Assembly: GCA_934486615.1 (NCBI GenBank)
Contig: CAKSQO010000001.1
Span: 165,966-229,965 of the forward strand
From: an uncultured Eubacteriales bacterium
Lineage (GTDB): Bacteria; Bacillota; Clostridia; Oscillospirales; Acutalibacteraceae
Length of the DNA stretch: 64,000 nt
Reading direction: 5' to 3'
The translations under genes and the position numbers were made by a program. Below, in pieces: positions 9,024 to 16,576 of this stretch. Every line of letters begins with the position of its first letter. The first letter of the stretch is position 1. The notes below the pieces were generated by a model. It was not told the DNA's origin. It did not search any database and saw nothing but the letters and a program-made list of their open reading frames with translations.

Positions 9024-9968
9024 ATGGAAACGCTCTGCTGCCGCAGTCGGAATTTTGCGTTCAGCCGAATATGCTATTCTCAACCGCGCGTCGAGCACTA
9101 CAAACTCCACGCGCACGACAGCTTTGAGTTGCTCTTCGTCATCGGCGGCAAGGGGCACTATCTGGTCGAGGGGCGTGAGTACCCGCTTTCGGCAGATACG
9201 GTAATGATAATGCGCCCGGGCGAGGTGCACTGCCTGCTGGTTGACGCGAGCGTGCCGTACGAGCGCGTGTGCATAAATTTCCGCGAGGAGCTGATACGCG
9301 ACTTTGATCCCGAGGGTCTGCTGCTCGAGCCTTTTTTTAAGCGCGGCCTGGGCGAGCGCAACCGCTATGAGCTGTCGTGCTCCGAGGAGCTGCTGAGACT
9401 GCTGCCGGAAAGCGGTGTAGGCAAGCGCGACGGTGAGACGGCACTTGCGGCGCAGCTGTTTTTGTTACGTGCGCTGTTCGAGATAAGCCGCCGTCGCGAT
9501 TCCGGTTCGGCACACGATGAGCCTCAGCCGCTTGAGCCTGTGCTGCGCTTTATCAACCGCAACCTGTTCGGCGAGCTGTCACTTCAGGACGTGGCCGAGC
9601 ACTTCTACATCAGCCCTGCGCAGCTTAACCGCCGGATGAAACGCCTTGTCGGAACGACGTTCTGGAACTATGTCCTTGTCAAGCGGCTGCTTGCCTCTAA
9701 GTCGCTGCTCAGGCAGGGGATACCTGCGGGCGAAGCGGCGCGCCGCTGCGGCTTCGGCGAGTATTCGGCGTACTACCGCGCGTATAAGAAGCACTTCGGC
9801 GCTTCTCCGCGCGACGAGTTCGCGGGTGCTCGTGAAAATGCCGCGATGGACGAGGATGAAACTCTCGAAATGCCCGCTTTTAAGGAGGACGGCTATGAGC
9901 ACCGAGATTATAACTCAGCGCCTTGTTATCAGACCGATGACGGTCGACGAGATACACACGCATATTGA
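9024..9968 (+). CDS. AraC-family transcriptional regulator of the hexuronate operon
   Basis: The N-terminal half is a cupin sensor domain (HAHDSFELLFVIGGKGHY, then MRPGEVHCL). The C-terminal half is a double helix-turn-helix of AraC type (LSLQDVAEHFYISPAQLNRRMKR, shown in part, then AARRCGFGEYSAYYRAYKKHFG). I take the ATG at 9024 because GGGGTGAG lies just before it; an in-frame GTG at 8991 lies inside the promoter. The gene diverges from the hexuronate operon, so it is probably its uronate-responsive activator. The last 24 codons or so overlap the next gene and look like a non-conserved tail. Confidence 0.85.
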   Translation: METLCCRSRNFAFSRICYSQPRVEHYKLHAHDSFELLFVIGGKGHYLVEGREYPLSADTVMIMRPGEVHCLLVDASVPYERVCINFREELIRDFDPEGLLLEPFFKRGLGERNRYELSCSEELLRLLPESGVGKRDGETALAAQLFLLRALFEISRRRDSGSAHDEPQPLEPVLRFINRNLFGELSLQDVAEHFYISPAQLNRRMKRLVGTTFWNYVLVKRLLASKSLLRQGIPAGEAARRCGFGEYSAYYRAYKKHFGASPRDEFAGARENAAMDEDETLEMPAFKEDGYEHRDYNSAPCYQTDDGRRDTHAY

Positions 9969-10365
9969 GCTTTACCGCGTCACCGACCCGGACTTAAGCG
10001 CTGCTTATTCCGAAATGCTCGCCGGCAGCGAGCGGGCGGGGCAGTACCTGTGGTGCGTGCCGTGGCTTGTTTCGCTTTCAGACGGCAGGGAGGTCGGCGA
10101 CCTCTGCTTCAAGGGGTTCGAGCCGCCGAATGCGGTCGAGATAGGCTACGGAATTTTGCCGCAGTTTCAGGGGCACGGCTACGCGACCGAAGCCGTTGCG
10201 GCGATGTGCCGCTGGGCGTTTGAGCAGGACTTTGTCACGGCTGTCGGAGCAGAAGTTGAAAGCGGCAACAGCGCCTCCTTGCGTGTTGTAGAGAAGTGCG
10301 GCTTTGTCCCGACCGGCGAAATGGGAGCAGAAGGCCCGCGATATATTCTGAAAGCCGCAAACTGA
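9895..10365 (+). CDS. GNAT-family N-acetyltransferase
   Basis: The 156-residue protein starts MSTEIITQRLVIRPM, typical of RimJ/RimL-like acetyltransferases. The acetyl-CoA-binding loop is QFQGHGYATEA near residue 88, and SGNSASLRVVEKCGF is a conserved C-terminal block. The start at 9895 is fixed by the ribosome site AAGGAGGA at 9882-9889, which lies inside the araC-type gene. The two genes overlap by 74 bp in different frames. The substrate is unknown. Confidence 0.85.
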   Translation: MSTEIITQRLVIRPMTVDEIHTHIELYRVTDPDLSAAYSEMLAGSERAGQYLWCVPWLVSLSDGREVGDLCFKGFEPPNAVEIGYGILPQFQGHGYATEAVAAMCRWAFEQDFVTAVGAEVESGNSASLRVVEKCGFVPTGEMGAEGPRYILKAAN

Positions 10366-10399
10366 CAGCCGGCAGGAAATCCCATATACCCAAAAAACA

Positions 10400-10450
10400 A
10401 AAGCCACCGCTTTGCGGCTCTCGTTTGAGAAACCGTTAAGCGGTGGCTTT
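10400..10450. terminator. Bidirectional terminator between the GNAT and LCP genes
   Basis: AAAGCCACCGCTT and AAGCGGTGGCTTT pair across a 25-base loop. The hairpin sits between two convergent genes and can serve both strands. Confidence 0.75.
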
Positions 10451-10474
10451 GCTATTGTTTATTTATCGCAGAAG

Positions 10475-11884
10475 TCAATCAAAATCGGTGTCGGGGTCCG
10501 GCTCTTCGGGTATCGGCACGGTCGAGACTGATGCAGCCGACGACGTGCCCGATGACGAGCCTGTCTGGGTCGAGCCCGTGCTGTTTGACGCCGATGAAGT
10601 TTTGCTCGAGGACTCCGCGTTTGATGCGCTCGACGAGGTCAGCCGCGATGAAGCGGCCGATGAGGTCGCAGCCGACGACTTGGACGACGTCGCCTTTGAC
10701 GAGGTAACAGACGCCGTTTTGGACGAGGTCGACTTGGATGTGCCGGACTTTACTCCGTACCATTCGCTTTTGTCAACGCCGTTTTGCTTCATATAGACCG
10801 ACGGCTCAATGTCGTCATAAAGGAACGCGTGAAGCACCTTTGCGGCGTAGCTGTAGTTGTAGTAAACGGATGATGCGCCCGACTTGCGGAAGTCGGCGTT
10901 GATGATGTACTCGTCGTGCGGAATGCGCGTGGTTATCATCGTCGGCTTGTCCTTCAAGAACATCGCGAGGTTGATAAGCTGGCTGTTGCTGAAAGAGGTC
11001 TGCACATAGGGGGCCAGCTTGTTGACAAGCGATGGGTAGGACGTCACGTCCATATTCAGCGCCTTATCAAGCAGCTGCTCCATAACGTAGCGCTGACGCT
11101 CGGTGCGGCCGAAGTCGTTTGACGAGCCGAGCCAGTTAGTGCCGTATCTGACACGCGCGTAGGCGACGGCCTGAATACCGTTTAAATGCTGCCTGCCCGG
11201 CTGATTGACCCAGTATGGCTCATAGTCGATGCCGAGCGACTCGCACATATTCATAATGTGGCCGTTTATGCTGACCTTGCAGTTAAGCTCGCTCTTGGTA
11301 ATTTCGGCTTCGATTCCGCCGACCTCGTCGATAATGTCAATCATTCCGAAAAAGTTGACGGTCGCGTATTCCGCAATATCAAGACCGAACACGGTATTGA
11401 GCGTCTTGACCGCGAGCGCTGCGCCGCCGTAGGCGTAGGCTGAGTTTATCTTATTGTAGGTGGTTTTGCCGTTCTTCTCAATCGGGACAAGGCTGTCGCG
11501 CATAACGGAGATGAGCTTTATCGTGTGCTCGCTCTTGTTAAGGCTCAAAATCATAATAGAGTCGCTGTTGCCCGAGAATTTGTTGACGTTCTGCGTGTCA
11601 ATTCCGAACAGCGCGATGTTGTAGATGTTGCTGTCAATATTGTAATCGAAGCCGAGATCCTTGTTGTCAAGTTTGTTGAAGTCATGGTCACGCTTTATCT
11701 TTCCCATAATGGAAAGGTAGGTGCCGCCGAGCACGCCGACAGTGATAACAACAACGGTAAGCAGACTGAGGCATGAGATGAACACTGCTTTCTGCCATTT
11801 GGCGCAGCGCCTCCAGAATCGGCGGAATTTTGACGGTTTTATGGATTTAAGCTCTTTCTTCTTATACGAACCGAATTCGCTCAT
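10475..11884 (-). CDS. LytR-CpsA-Psr (LCP) family cell-wall glycopolymer ligase
   Basis: LCP proteins move undecaprenyl-linked glycopolymers onto peptidoglycan on the outer face of the membrane. The 469-residue protein has a cytoplasmic N-terminus, one membrane segment at about residues 32-54, and the LCP domain at about 80-320. Conserved blocks are LFGIDTQN, SDSIMILSLN, the Arg-containing ISVMRDS, NKINSAYAYGG and VAYARVR. A roughly 90-residue Ser/Thr/Ala-rich tail follows, probably a wall-spanning linker, ending with an acidic PIPEEPDPDTDFD. Confidence 0.9.
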   Translation of the reverse strand: MSEFGSYKKKELKSIKPSKFRRFWRRCAKWQKAVFISCLSLLTVVVITVGVLGGTYLSIMGKIKRDHDFNKLDNKDLGFDYNIDSNIYNIALFGIDTQNVNKFSGNSDSIMILSLNKSEHTIKLISVMRDSLVPIEKNGKTTYNKINSAYAYGGAALAVKTLNTVFGLDIAEYATVNFFGMIDIIDEVGGIEAEITKSELNCKVSINGHIMNMCESLGIDYEPYWVNQPGRQHLNGIQAVAYARVRYGTNWLGSSNDFGRTERQRYVMEQLLDKALNMDVTSYPSLVNKLAPYVQTSFSNSQLINLAMFLKDKPTMITTRIPHDEYIINADFRKSGASSVYYNYSYAAKVLHAFLYDDIEPSVYMKQNGVDKSEWYGVKSGTSKSTSSKTASVTSSKATSSKSSAATSSAASSRLTSSSASNAESSSKTSSASNSTGSTQTGSSSGTSSAASVSTVPIPEEPDPDTDFD

Positions 11885-11952
11885 AATGAAAGCTCCTTTA
11901 TTCTTATTGTCAGGGGCAACGATTTAACGCAAATCTTATAAATAACCGACTT

Positions 11953-11981
11953 AGTATAGCATATATCGACCGATATTAAAA
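11953..11981 (-). promoter_or_regulatory. LCP gene promoter with a palindrome in the spacer
   Basis: On the minus strand TTTTAA (11976-11981) and TATACT (11953-11958) are 17 bp apart, with an extended TG element before the -10. The spacer holds the perfect inverted repeat ATATCG-GT-CGATAT (11963-11976), placed where a repressor would block RNA polymerase. Confidence 0.55.
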
Positions 11982-12021
11982 GAAAAATTACCAAAAACTG
12001 TATGAGAGTATCTGTCACAAA

Positions 12022-12056
12022 CAGAAAGTCCTCAAACGGCTGTCTGAGGACTTTCT
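12022..12056 (-). terminator. Terminator overlapping the end of the acyltransferase gene
   Basis: AGAAAGTCCTCA and TGAGGACTTTCT form a 12-bp stem. Its 5' arm codes for the last residues of the acyltransferase; the stop codon lies in the hairpin. A short T-rich run follows on the minus strand. Confidence 0.65.
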
Positions 12057-12829
12057 GCGGCAGGCTTGCTGTCGCAAATATAGGTGTTATATTCGTAGGT
12101 TGACTTTTTGCTGCGCTCGCACATCGCTTCGTAGGCTTTGTTGCGCAGCATTTCGCGGTTTTCGTGCAGGCTCAGGCTGCTGTCGGGAAAGAACGGACCG
12201 TCGATGTAGACTGTCGTGCCCGGAATCTTACGCAGAAAGCGCTTGCGGTAGGTCACGGTGAACGTGAACACCGGCTTGCCTGCCTCGGCGGGATACTTGA
12301 ACGAGACACTCTTGAACGGCCTTATCCCCGTGTACATCGGCCAGATGTGAGCTTCGGGGTAGATGGTCACGCAGTTGTCCTCAGCCAGCTTCATCAGCGA
12401 AGAGTGAAAGTTGCGCATACCGTCGAGCTTGTTCGGAATAGGGAAGCCGCCTAGCGACTTTACCAGGTGCCGCACAAACGGAATGGACACTCCGTCGGGG
12501 TTGATGATTATGTTCGCCTTTCGCGGAAAGGTTATCAGTGTCGGAGTGAACGCATCGCCTGCCGAACGCGTGTGATTGCCGTAAAGGAAAAATCCTTTTT
12601 TAAGATACGGCCTTACTGCCTTTTTGCCGACGATTCTTTCGCCGTAGACGACCTTTTGATACACCCAGACAATCGGCACTGCAACAAAGTGATAGATAAA
12701 AAAGTCCCAGCACCGCCGAAAAAACGAATGCGAAATGTACTCGTAGTCGACAGGCAGCGGCTTCTGCTCGATGTTGTTGGGCGCAAAGTCGTCATTGACG
12801 GGGTCGGTATAATGATATTCTTTTCTCAA
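12032..12829 (-). CDS. PlsC-like lysophospholipid acyltransferase
   Basis: This is a probable 1-acyl-glycerol-3-phosphate acyltransferase-type enzyme. The 265 residues hold a hydrophobic N-terminal segment at about 28-50 and the motif GNHTRSAGDAF. That is the HX5D form common in Firmicutes, in place of the textbook HX4D. The block TIYPEAHIWP matches the family EGTR-like motif region. Its ATG overlaps the stop of the upstream glycosyltransferase gene, so the pair may act together on a glycolipid. The acceptor is unknown. Confidence 0.8.
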   Translation of the reverse strand: MRKEYHYTDPVNDDFAPNNIEQKPLPVDYEYISHSFFRRCWDFFIYHFVAVPIVWVYQKVVYGERIVGKKAVRPYLKKGFFLYGNHTRSAGDAFTPTLITFPRKANIIINPDGVSIPFVRHLVKSLGGFPIPNKLDGMRNFHSSLMKLAEDNCVTIYPEAHIWPMYTGIRPFKSVSFKYPAEAGKPVFTFTVTYRKRFLRKIPGTTVYIDGPFFPDSSLSLHENREMLRNKAYEAMCERSKKSTYEYNTYICDSKPAAESPQTAV

Positions 12830-13974
12830 TGCTTTTTCACCGTCTCAAGCAGCATATTTTCCATTTTCTTCATACATTCGGTCTGGTCGAATTTTTCGCG
12901 CGTGTCCCTGTAGCGGCGCGAGCACTCCTCGCATTTTTCGGGCGAGGACAGCCACATATCGAGCTTTTCGGACAGCTCGGTGTAGTTGTACGGCTCGAAC
13001 AGATTGTCCTCGCTCAGTGCAAAGAAGCGGGTTGCGCTGCGCTTTGAGTTGCAGATAAGCGGCACTGCGCCGCAGCAGATGGCCTCCATACAGGCGATGG
13101 CCTCAATCTCCACCACTGCCGTGTGGACGTACAGGTCGGCCGACTGCAGCACCTTAACAAGCTCTTCGCGCTTGAAAAAGCTGAAGCGGCAGTCAAGCCC
13201 GAGCTTTTTTGCGAGGCGCACGAGTTTCTTGCGGTCGGGACCTTCGCCTGCGAAGGTAAGGTGTATTTTGTCGCGGTATTTTGAAAGGGCAACCGCGCGC
13301 ATTAGCTGGCCTTGCGCCTTTTCGCGGCAGTAGCGGCCCGAGCAGACGATGTTGAAGCCGTTGGTTTCGGGCTTGACCTCGGGCTTGAAAAACATATCGT
13401 TTACGCCGTTTGAGATGACGTAGGCGTTGGTCTTGCGCCCGATGTTATGCTCGAACGTCTCGCGTATAAATTCGGTGGGGTAGTGTATCGCGTCGACATG
13501 GCGGTAGACGAGCTTGTCGAAAATCTTATATATAAGGTGGTTGACGTGCGGCATATCCATCATTCCGAAGTGTGCGGTCACATTCTCGGCCTGACAGTGA
13601 AAGCTCGCCGTCAGCGGTTTGCCGCCGAGCCTGTCGGCCGCCTTTATCGCAAAGCACGACAGCGGAAACGGCAGCAGCAGATGAACGACGTCGGCGTCCT
13701 TTAACGCGGCTTCGAGCAGCTTTTTGTCGGGCTTTGCAAGACTTACACCGTTTTTGTCGAGTATGCGGTTGAGCGGGCCGAGGTTGAGCCTGGGCACGGA
13801 AACAAAGCCCTCTCCGTCGGGAGCATCGGGAGCAACTACAGTCACACTGTGACCTGCGCTTTTAAGATGAGCGATAAGGTTGAACGCCGCAAGCGCCGTG
13901 CCGTTGTTCGGCTTGCCGAGCACATCGCAGATGATGGTTACATTCAAAACTCCGACTTCCTTTTCATTCCTCAT
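12826..13974 (-). CDS. Glycosyltransferase family 4 protein
   Basis: This GT-B fold glycosyltransferase starts NVTIICDVLGKPNNGTA. It has an acceptor-side N-terminal domain and a nucleotide-sugar-binding C-terminal domain with VCSGRYCREKAQGQLMRA, FAGEGPDRKKL and VHTAVVEIEAIACMEAICCG, the E-x7-E-like donor site. The start is uncertain: the ATG at 13974 is used here, but a TTG at 13947 preceded by GGAG would match the usual family N-terminus better. It overlaps the acyltransferase gene by 4 bp. It probably builds a glycolipid or surface glycan. Confidence 0.82.
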   Translation of the reverse strand: MRNEKEVGVLNVTIICDVLGKPNNGTALAAFNLIAHLKSAGHSVTVVAPDAPDGEGFVSVPRLNLGPLNRILDKNGVSLAKPDKKLLEAALKDADVVHLLLPFPLSCFAIKAADRLGGKPLTASFHCQAENVTAHFGMMDMPHVNHLIYKIFDKLVYRHVDAIHYPTEFIRETFEHNIGRKTNAYVISNGVNDMFFKPEVKPETNGFNIVCSGRYCREKAQGQLMRAVALSKYRDKIHLTFAGEGPDRKKLVRLAKKLGLDCRFSFFKREELVKVLQSADLYVHTAVVEIEAIACMEAICCGAVPLICNSKRSATRFFALSEDNLFEPYNYTELSEKLDMWLSSPEKCEECSRRYRDTREKFDQTECMKKMENMLLETVKKH

Positions 13975-14162
13975 ATCCTTTTTAAGCTGTTTTCGCTCCA
14001 AAAGGGTATGATAATATTACTATGTTTCTGCAAAAATAGCAATATATTATTTAATTCTACCGCTCTACCCACGCGTTAGAACAGCTCTACTGCAAATTCT
14101 ACCGATTTTTTGCCCTTGTAAGGAAAAACCTGCATATGAAGTATTTATTTTTTAAATAAGCT

Positions 14163-14191
14163 GTGATATAATAGCTTGATACATTTGTTCG
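14163..14191 (+). promoter_or_regulatory. Ancestral uvrB promoter with LexA (SOS) box
   Basis: An extended -10, TGATATAAT (-10 hexamer at 14167-14172), is followed at 14178-14191 by a site reading CGAACAAATGTATC on the minus strand. This matches the Gram-positive LexA consensus CGAACRNRYGTTYC at 13 of 14 positions. It lies over the expected transcription start, as in SOS-controlled uvrB promoters. It now drives only the truncated uvrB copy. Confidence 0.7.
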
Positions 14192-14230
14192 GCGTTTTGC
14201 CGATACCGTTTGAAAGGAGTGACGCAAAAT

Positions 14231-14545
14231 GTGGATAAGTTCCGACTTGTCTCAAAATACAAGCCGACGGGCGACCGGCCCGAAGCCATCGCCGAGCTGA
14301 CCGACGGGCTGAATCGCGGTGTAAAGGAGCAGGTGCTGCTCGGAGTTACAGGCTCGGGAAAGACGTTTACCATGGCGAACGTAATCGCCAACGTCAACCG
14401 CCCGACACTCGTGCTCGCGCATAACAAGACCCTCGCCGCGCAGCTGTGCTCCGAGTTCAAGGAGTTCTTTCCAAACAACGCAGTGGAATATTTTGTATCC
14501 TATTACAAGTTTTTGCCCAAAATCGCAATAAAACGCCGTTTTTAA
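14231..14545 (+). pseudogene. uvrB: Truncated 5' copy of uvrB
   Basis: From a GTG at 14231 the frame encodes [20 protein letters not shown], then UvrB residues through the Walker A loop GVTGSGKTF to FVSYY. Similarity to UvrB stops at about 14506 and 12 unrelated residues ([12 protein letters not shown]) lead to a stop. Only about 92 of some 650 UvrB residues remain, so it cannot be a working helicase. It keeps a ribosome site (AAGGAG) and the SOS promoter. The full uvrB lies 2.3 kb downstream. It appears to be the original uvrB start, cut by an insertion. Confidence 0.88.
14288..14506 (+). repeat. 219-bp segment duplicated at 16637-16855
   Basis: This part of the truncated copy aligns without gaps to 16637-16855 in intact uvrB (offset 2349 bp). 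I count 15 differences, all synonymous, including perfect tracts of about 47, 41 and 64 bp. Immediately upstream of 14288 / 16637 the two copies diverge in both DNA and protein. Confidence 0.9.
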
Positions 14546-14597
14546 GTATTTTTTTAACACAAGATAAAACGTAATAACACTACATAAACCAAATAAC

Positions 14598-14620
14598 TTT
14601 GTGACCTAAATTCGTGTAAT
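14598..14620 (+). repeat. 23-bp direct repeat, left copy
   Basis: The sequence TTTGTGACCTAAATTCGTGT followed by AAT recurs exactly at 16465-16487, on the other side of the GH35 gene; the bases just outside differ. Here it is followed by CGAGTTTAG, so CTAAATTCG-TGTAAT-CGAGTTTAG makes a near-perfect inverted repeat. It may be a recombination site or a footprint of one. Confidence 0.8.
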
Positions 14621-14676
14621 CGAGTTTAGGGTACATTGTGTAATAATTAAGAATATTTAATTTATGAGGTGATGAT

Positions 14677-16422
14677 ATGGACTTTCAAATTAAAAACAAT
14701 GAATTTTTGAAAAATGGGAAACCTATAAAAATCATATCCGGTGCAGTGCATTATTTTCGCAACATGCCAGACACATGGGATGATATTTTCAAAAAGATAA
14801 AAGCGCTTGGTTGCAATTGTGTTGAAACGTATTGCGCATGGAATATGCATGAAAAAATTCAGGGACAATATGATTTTTCGGGGAATCTCGATATATCGGC
14901 ATTTATAAGAATGGCACAAAAAGAAGACTTAATGGTGATAGTTAGACCGGGACCATATATATGTGCCGAGTGGGAATTTGGTGGACTGCCATGGTGGATA
15001 TTGGCAAACGATGATATGGAAATTCGTTGTATGAATAAGCAGTACATACAGTGTTTTGAGAATTATCTGGATAAATTATTTGAAGAAATACGTCCACTTC
15101 TTTGTACTAACGGCGGGCCCATTATAATGCTACAGTGTGAAAACGAGTATGGATACTATGGTGACGATAAAGATTACCTTGAATATCTTGCAAAGAGTTA
15201 CAAAGAAAAAGGGATTGATGTACCCCTTTTCACTTCAGATGGAACACAAGAAAAAAACCTACTTGATGGTTCTATAGACGGACTTCTTCCGACATTAAAT
15301 TTTGGTAGCCGTGTTGAAGAAAATTTCAAGGCTTTTAATTCTTTATACCCTGATAAACCAAAAATGTGTATGGAAATGTGGAATGGTTGGTTTGATGCTT
15401 GGGGCGACTCTAAGCATCATACAACTTCCGCAGAGAATTATGCGGCGGTAGTTGACGATATGCTTAAAATCGGCAGTGTTAATATGTATATGTTTATCGG
15501 TGGTACCAATTTTGGATTCACATCAGGTGCTAATCATTATGAAAAATTCGCTCCCGATGTTACAAGTTATGATTATGATGCACTATTAACCGAGGCAGGA
15601 GATGTGACCCCTAAATATTATGCTGTACGTAATGTGATAAAAAAATATGTAGATACTCCCTTGCCGAGCGTTCCTGCCAATAGACCCAAAAAGGCATATG
15701 GAAAATTTTTACTTACACAAAAAACGGGGTTATTTGCGAATCTTAACAATATCTCCAAACCTATAAAAAGTGAAATTCCCAAAAATATGGAGAAATATGG
15801 TATAGGTTATGGATATATCGCTTATGAAACCGTTTTAAACCGTGAATATATTGATGCTGTTTTGAACTTAGAAAGTTTGGGAGACAGAGCACATGTTTAT
15901 TTAAATCATAACCTTATAGGAATACTTTATATCAATGAGGATTTGAGTATAAAAATAAATGCTCAAAAAGGTGATACTCTTACAATCCTTTGTGAAAATA
16001 TGGGTAGAGCAAACTTTGGTCCCAAAATGATGAGAAAAAAAGGAATTGCGGGCAGATGTTTAATAGATGGTAAAATTCATTTTAATTGGAATGTCTATCC
16101 TTTGCCGATGGATAATCTTTCAAATCTTGATTTTTCAGAAAATCAGTTCAATGAAAAAACAGGATTTTATAAAGGCAGTGTTGATATAGATGAACCGTAT
16201 GATACATTCCTGAAGCTGGAAAACTTTAAAAAGGGATTTGTAACAATAAATGGATTTAATATAGGCAGATATTGGGAAATCGGTCCGCAAAAAACATTAT
16301 ACGTACCAAAATCTATTTTACAAAAAGGAGAAAACGAGTTTATTGTTTTCGAATCAGATGGATTAAAGGGTATTCCGCAGATAGAATTATGTGATATCCA
16401 TGATTTGGGTGAAAATAATTAG
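14677..16422 (+). CDS. GH35 beta-galactosidase, cytoplasmic, foreign base composition
   Basis: Glycoside hydrolase family 35 removes terminal beta-galactose by a retaining mechanism. The 581-residue protein starts with the family block FLKNGKPIKIISGAVHYFR. The catalytic acid/base is Glu157 (CENEYG) and the nucleophile Glu233 (MEMWNGW); FIGGTNFGF closes the TIM barrel. C-terminal beta-sandwich domains end with GFNIGRYWEIGPQKTLYVP. There is no signal peptide, so it acts on imported galactosides. GAGGTGA precedes the ATG. Codon use (AAA, AAT, TTA, ATA) is unlike every neighbour, which points to horizontal transfer. It stands alone, with no sugar transporter beside it. Confidence 0.93.
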   Translation: MDFQIKNNEFLKNGKPIKIISGAVHYFRNMPDTWDDIFKKIKALGCNCVETYCAWNMHEKIQGQYDFSGNLDISAFIRMAQKEDLMVIVRPGPYICAEWEFGGLPWWILANDDMEIRCMNKQYIQCFENYLDKLFEEIRPLLCTNGGPIIMLQCENEYGYYGDDKDYLEYLAKSYKEKGIDVPLFTSDGTQEKNLLDGSIDGLLPTLNFGSRVEENFKAFNSLYPDKPKMCMEMWNGWFDAWGDSKHHTTSAENYAAVVDDMLKIGSVNMYMFIGGTNFGFTSGANHYEKFAPDVTSYDYDALLTEAGDVTPKYYAVRNVIKKYVDTPLPSVPANRPKKAYGKFLLTQKTGLFANLNNISKPIKSEIPKNMEKYGIGYGYIAYETVLNREYIDAVLNLESLGDRAHVYLNHNLIGILYINEDLSIKINAQKGDTLTILCENMGRANFGPKMMRKKGIAGRCLIDGKIHFNWNVYPLPMDNLSNLDFSENQFNEKTGFYKGSVDIDEPYDTFLKLENFKKGFVTINGFNIGRYWEIGPQKTLYVPKSILQKGENEFIVFESDGLKGIPQIELCDIHDLGENN

Positions 16423-16464
16423 ATATAAATCATATGAATATTCTGTACTGAATACGACTGCGAA

Positions 16465-16487
16465 TTTGTGACCTAAATTCGTGTAAT
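16465..16487 (+). repeat. 23-bp direct repeat, right copy
   Basis: This is an exact copy of 14598-14620. The preceding bases CGAATTT pair with AAATTCG inside the repeat, so this copy also has an inverted partner, on the opposite side from the left copy. It begins 43 bp after the GH35 stop codon and supplies the -35 element of a promoter pointing to uvrB. Confidence 0.8.
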
Positions 16488-16494
16488 TTACTAT
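16466..16494 (+). promoter_or_regulatory. Candidate new uvrB promoter formed across the right repeat
   Basis: TTGTGA inside the 23-bp repeat and TACTAT (16489-16494) just outside it are exactly 17 bp apart. They lie about 80 bp upstream of the intact uvrB start. The left repeat has the same -35 but GAGTTT at the -10 position. No LexA-like GAAC-N4-GTTC site is visible between 16423 and 16576. Confidence 0.45.
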
Positions 16495-16576
16495 TCGCCA
16501 ACTTTTTGAGTAAAATTTTAGAGAATTTAAGACAAGAAAATGGCAGAAAATAATCAAAAAAGAGAGGAGTGAGAAC

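Noticed and set aside
3789..14001. Identical MERKQLK starts of uxaC and of the longest glycosyltransferase frame
   Set aside because: The glycosyltransferase start there is a TTG far from the family N-terminus; the likeness is short and probably chance.
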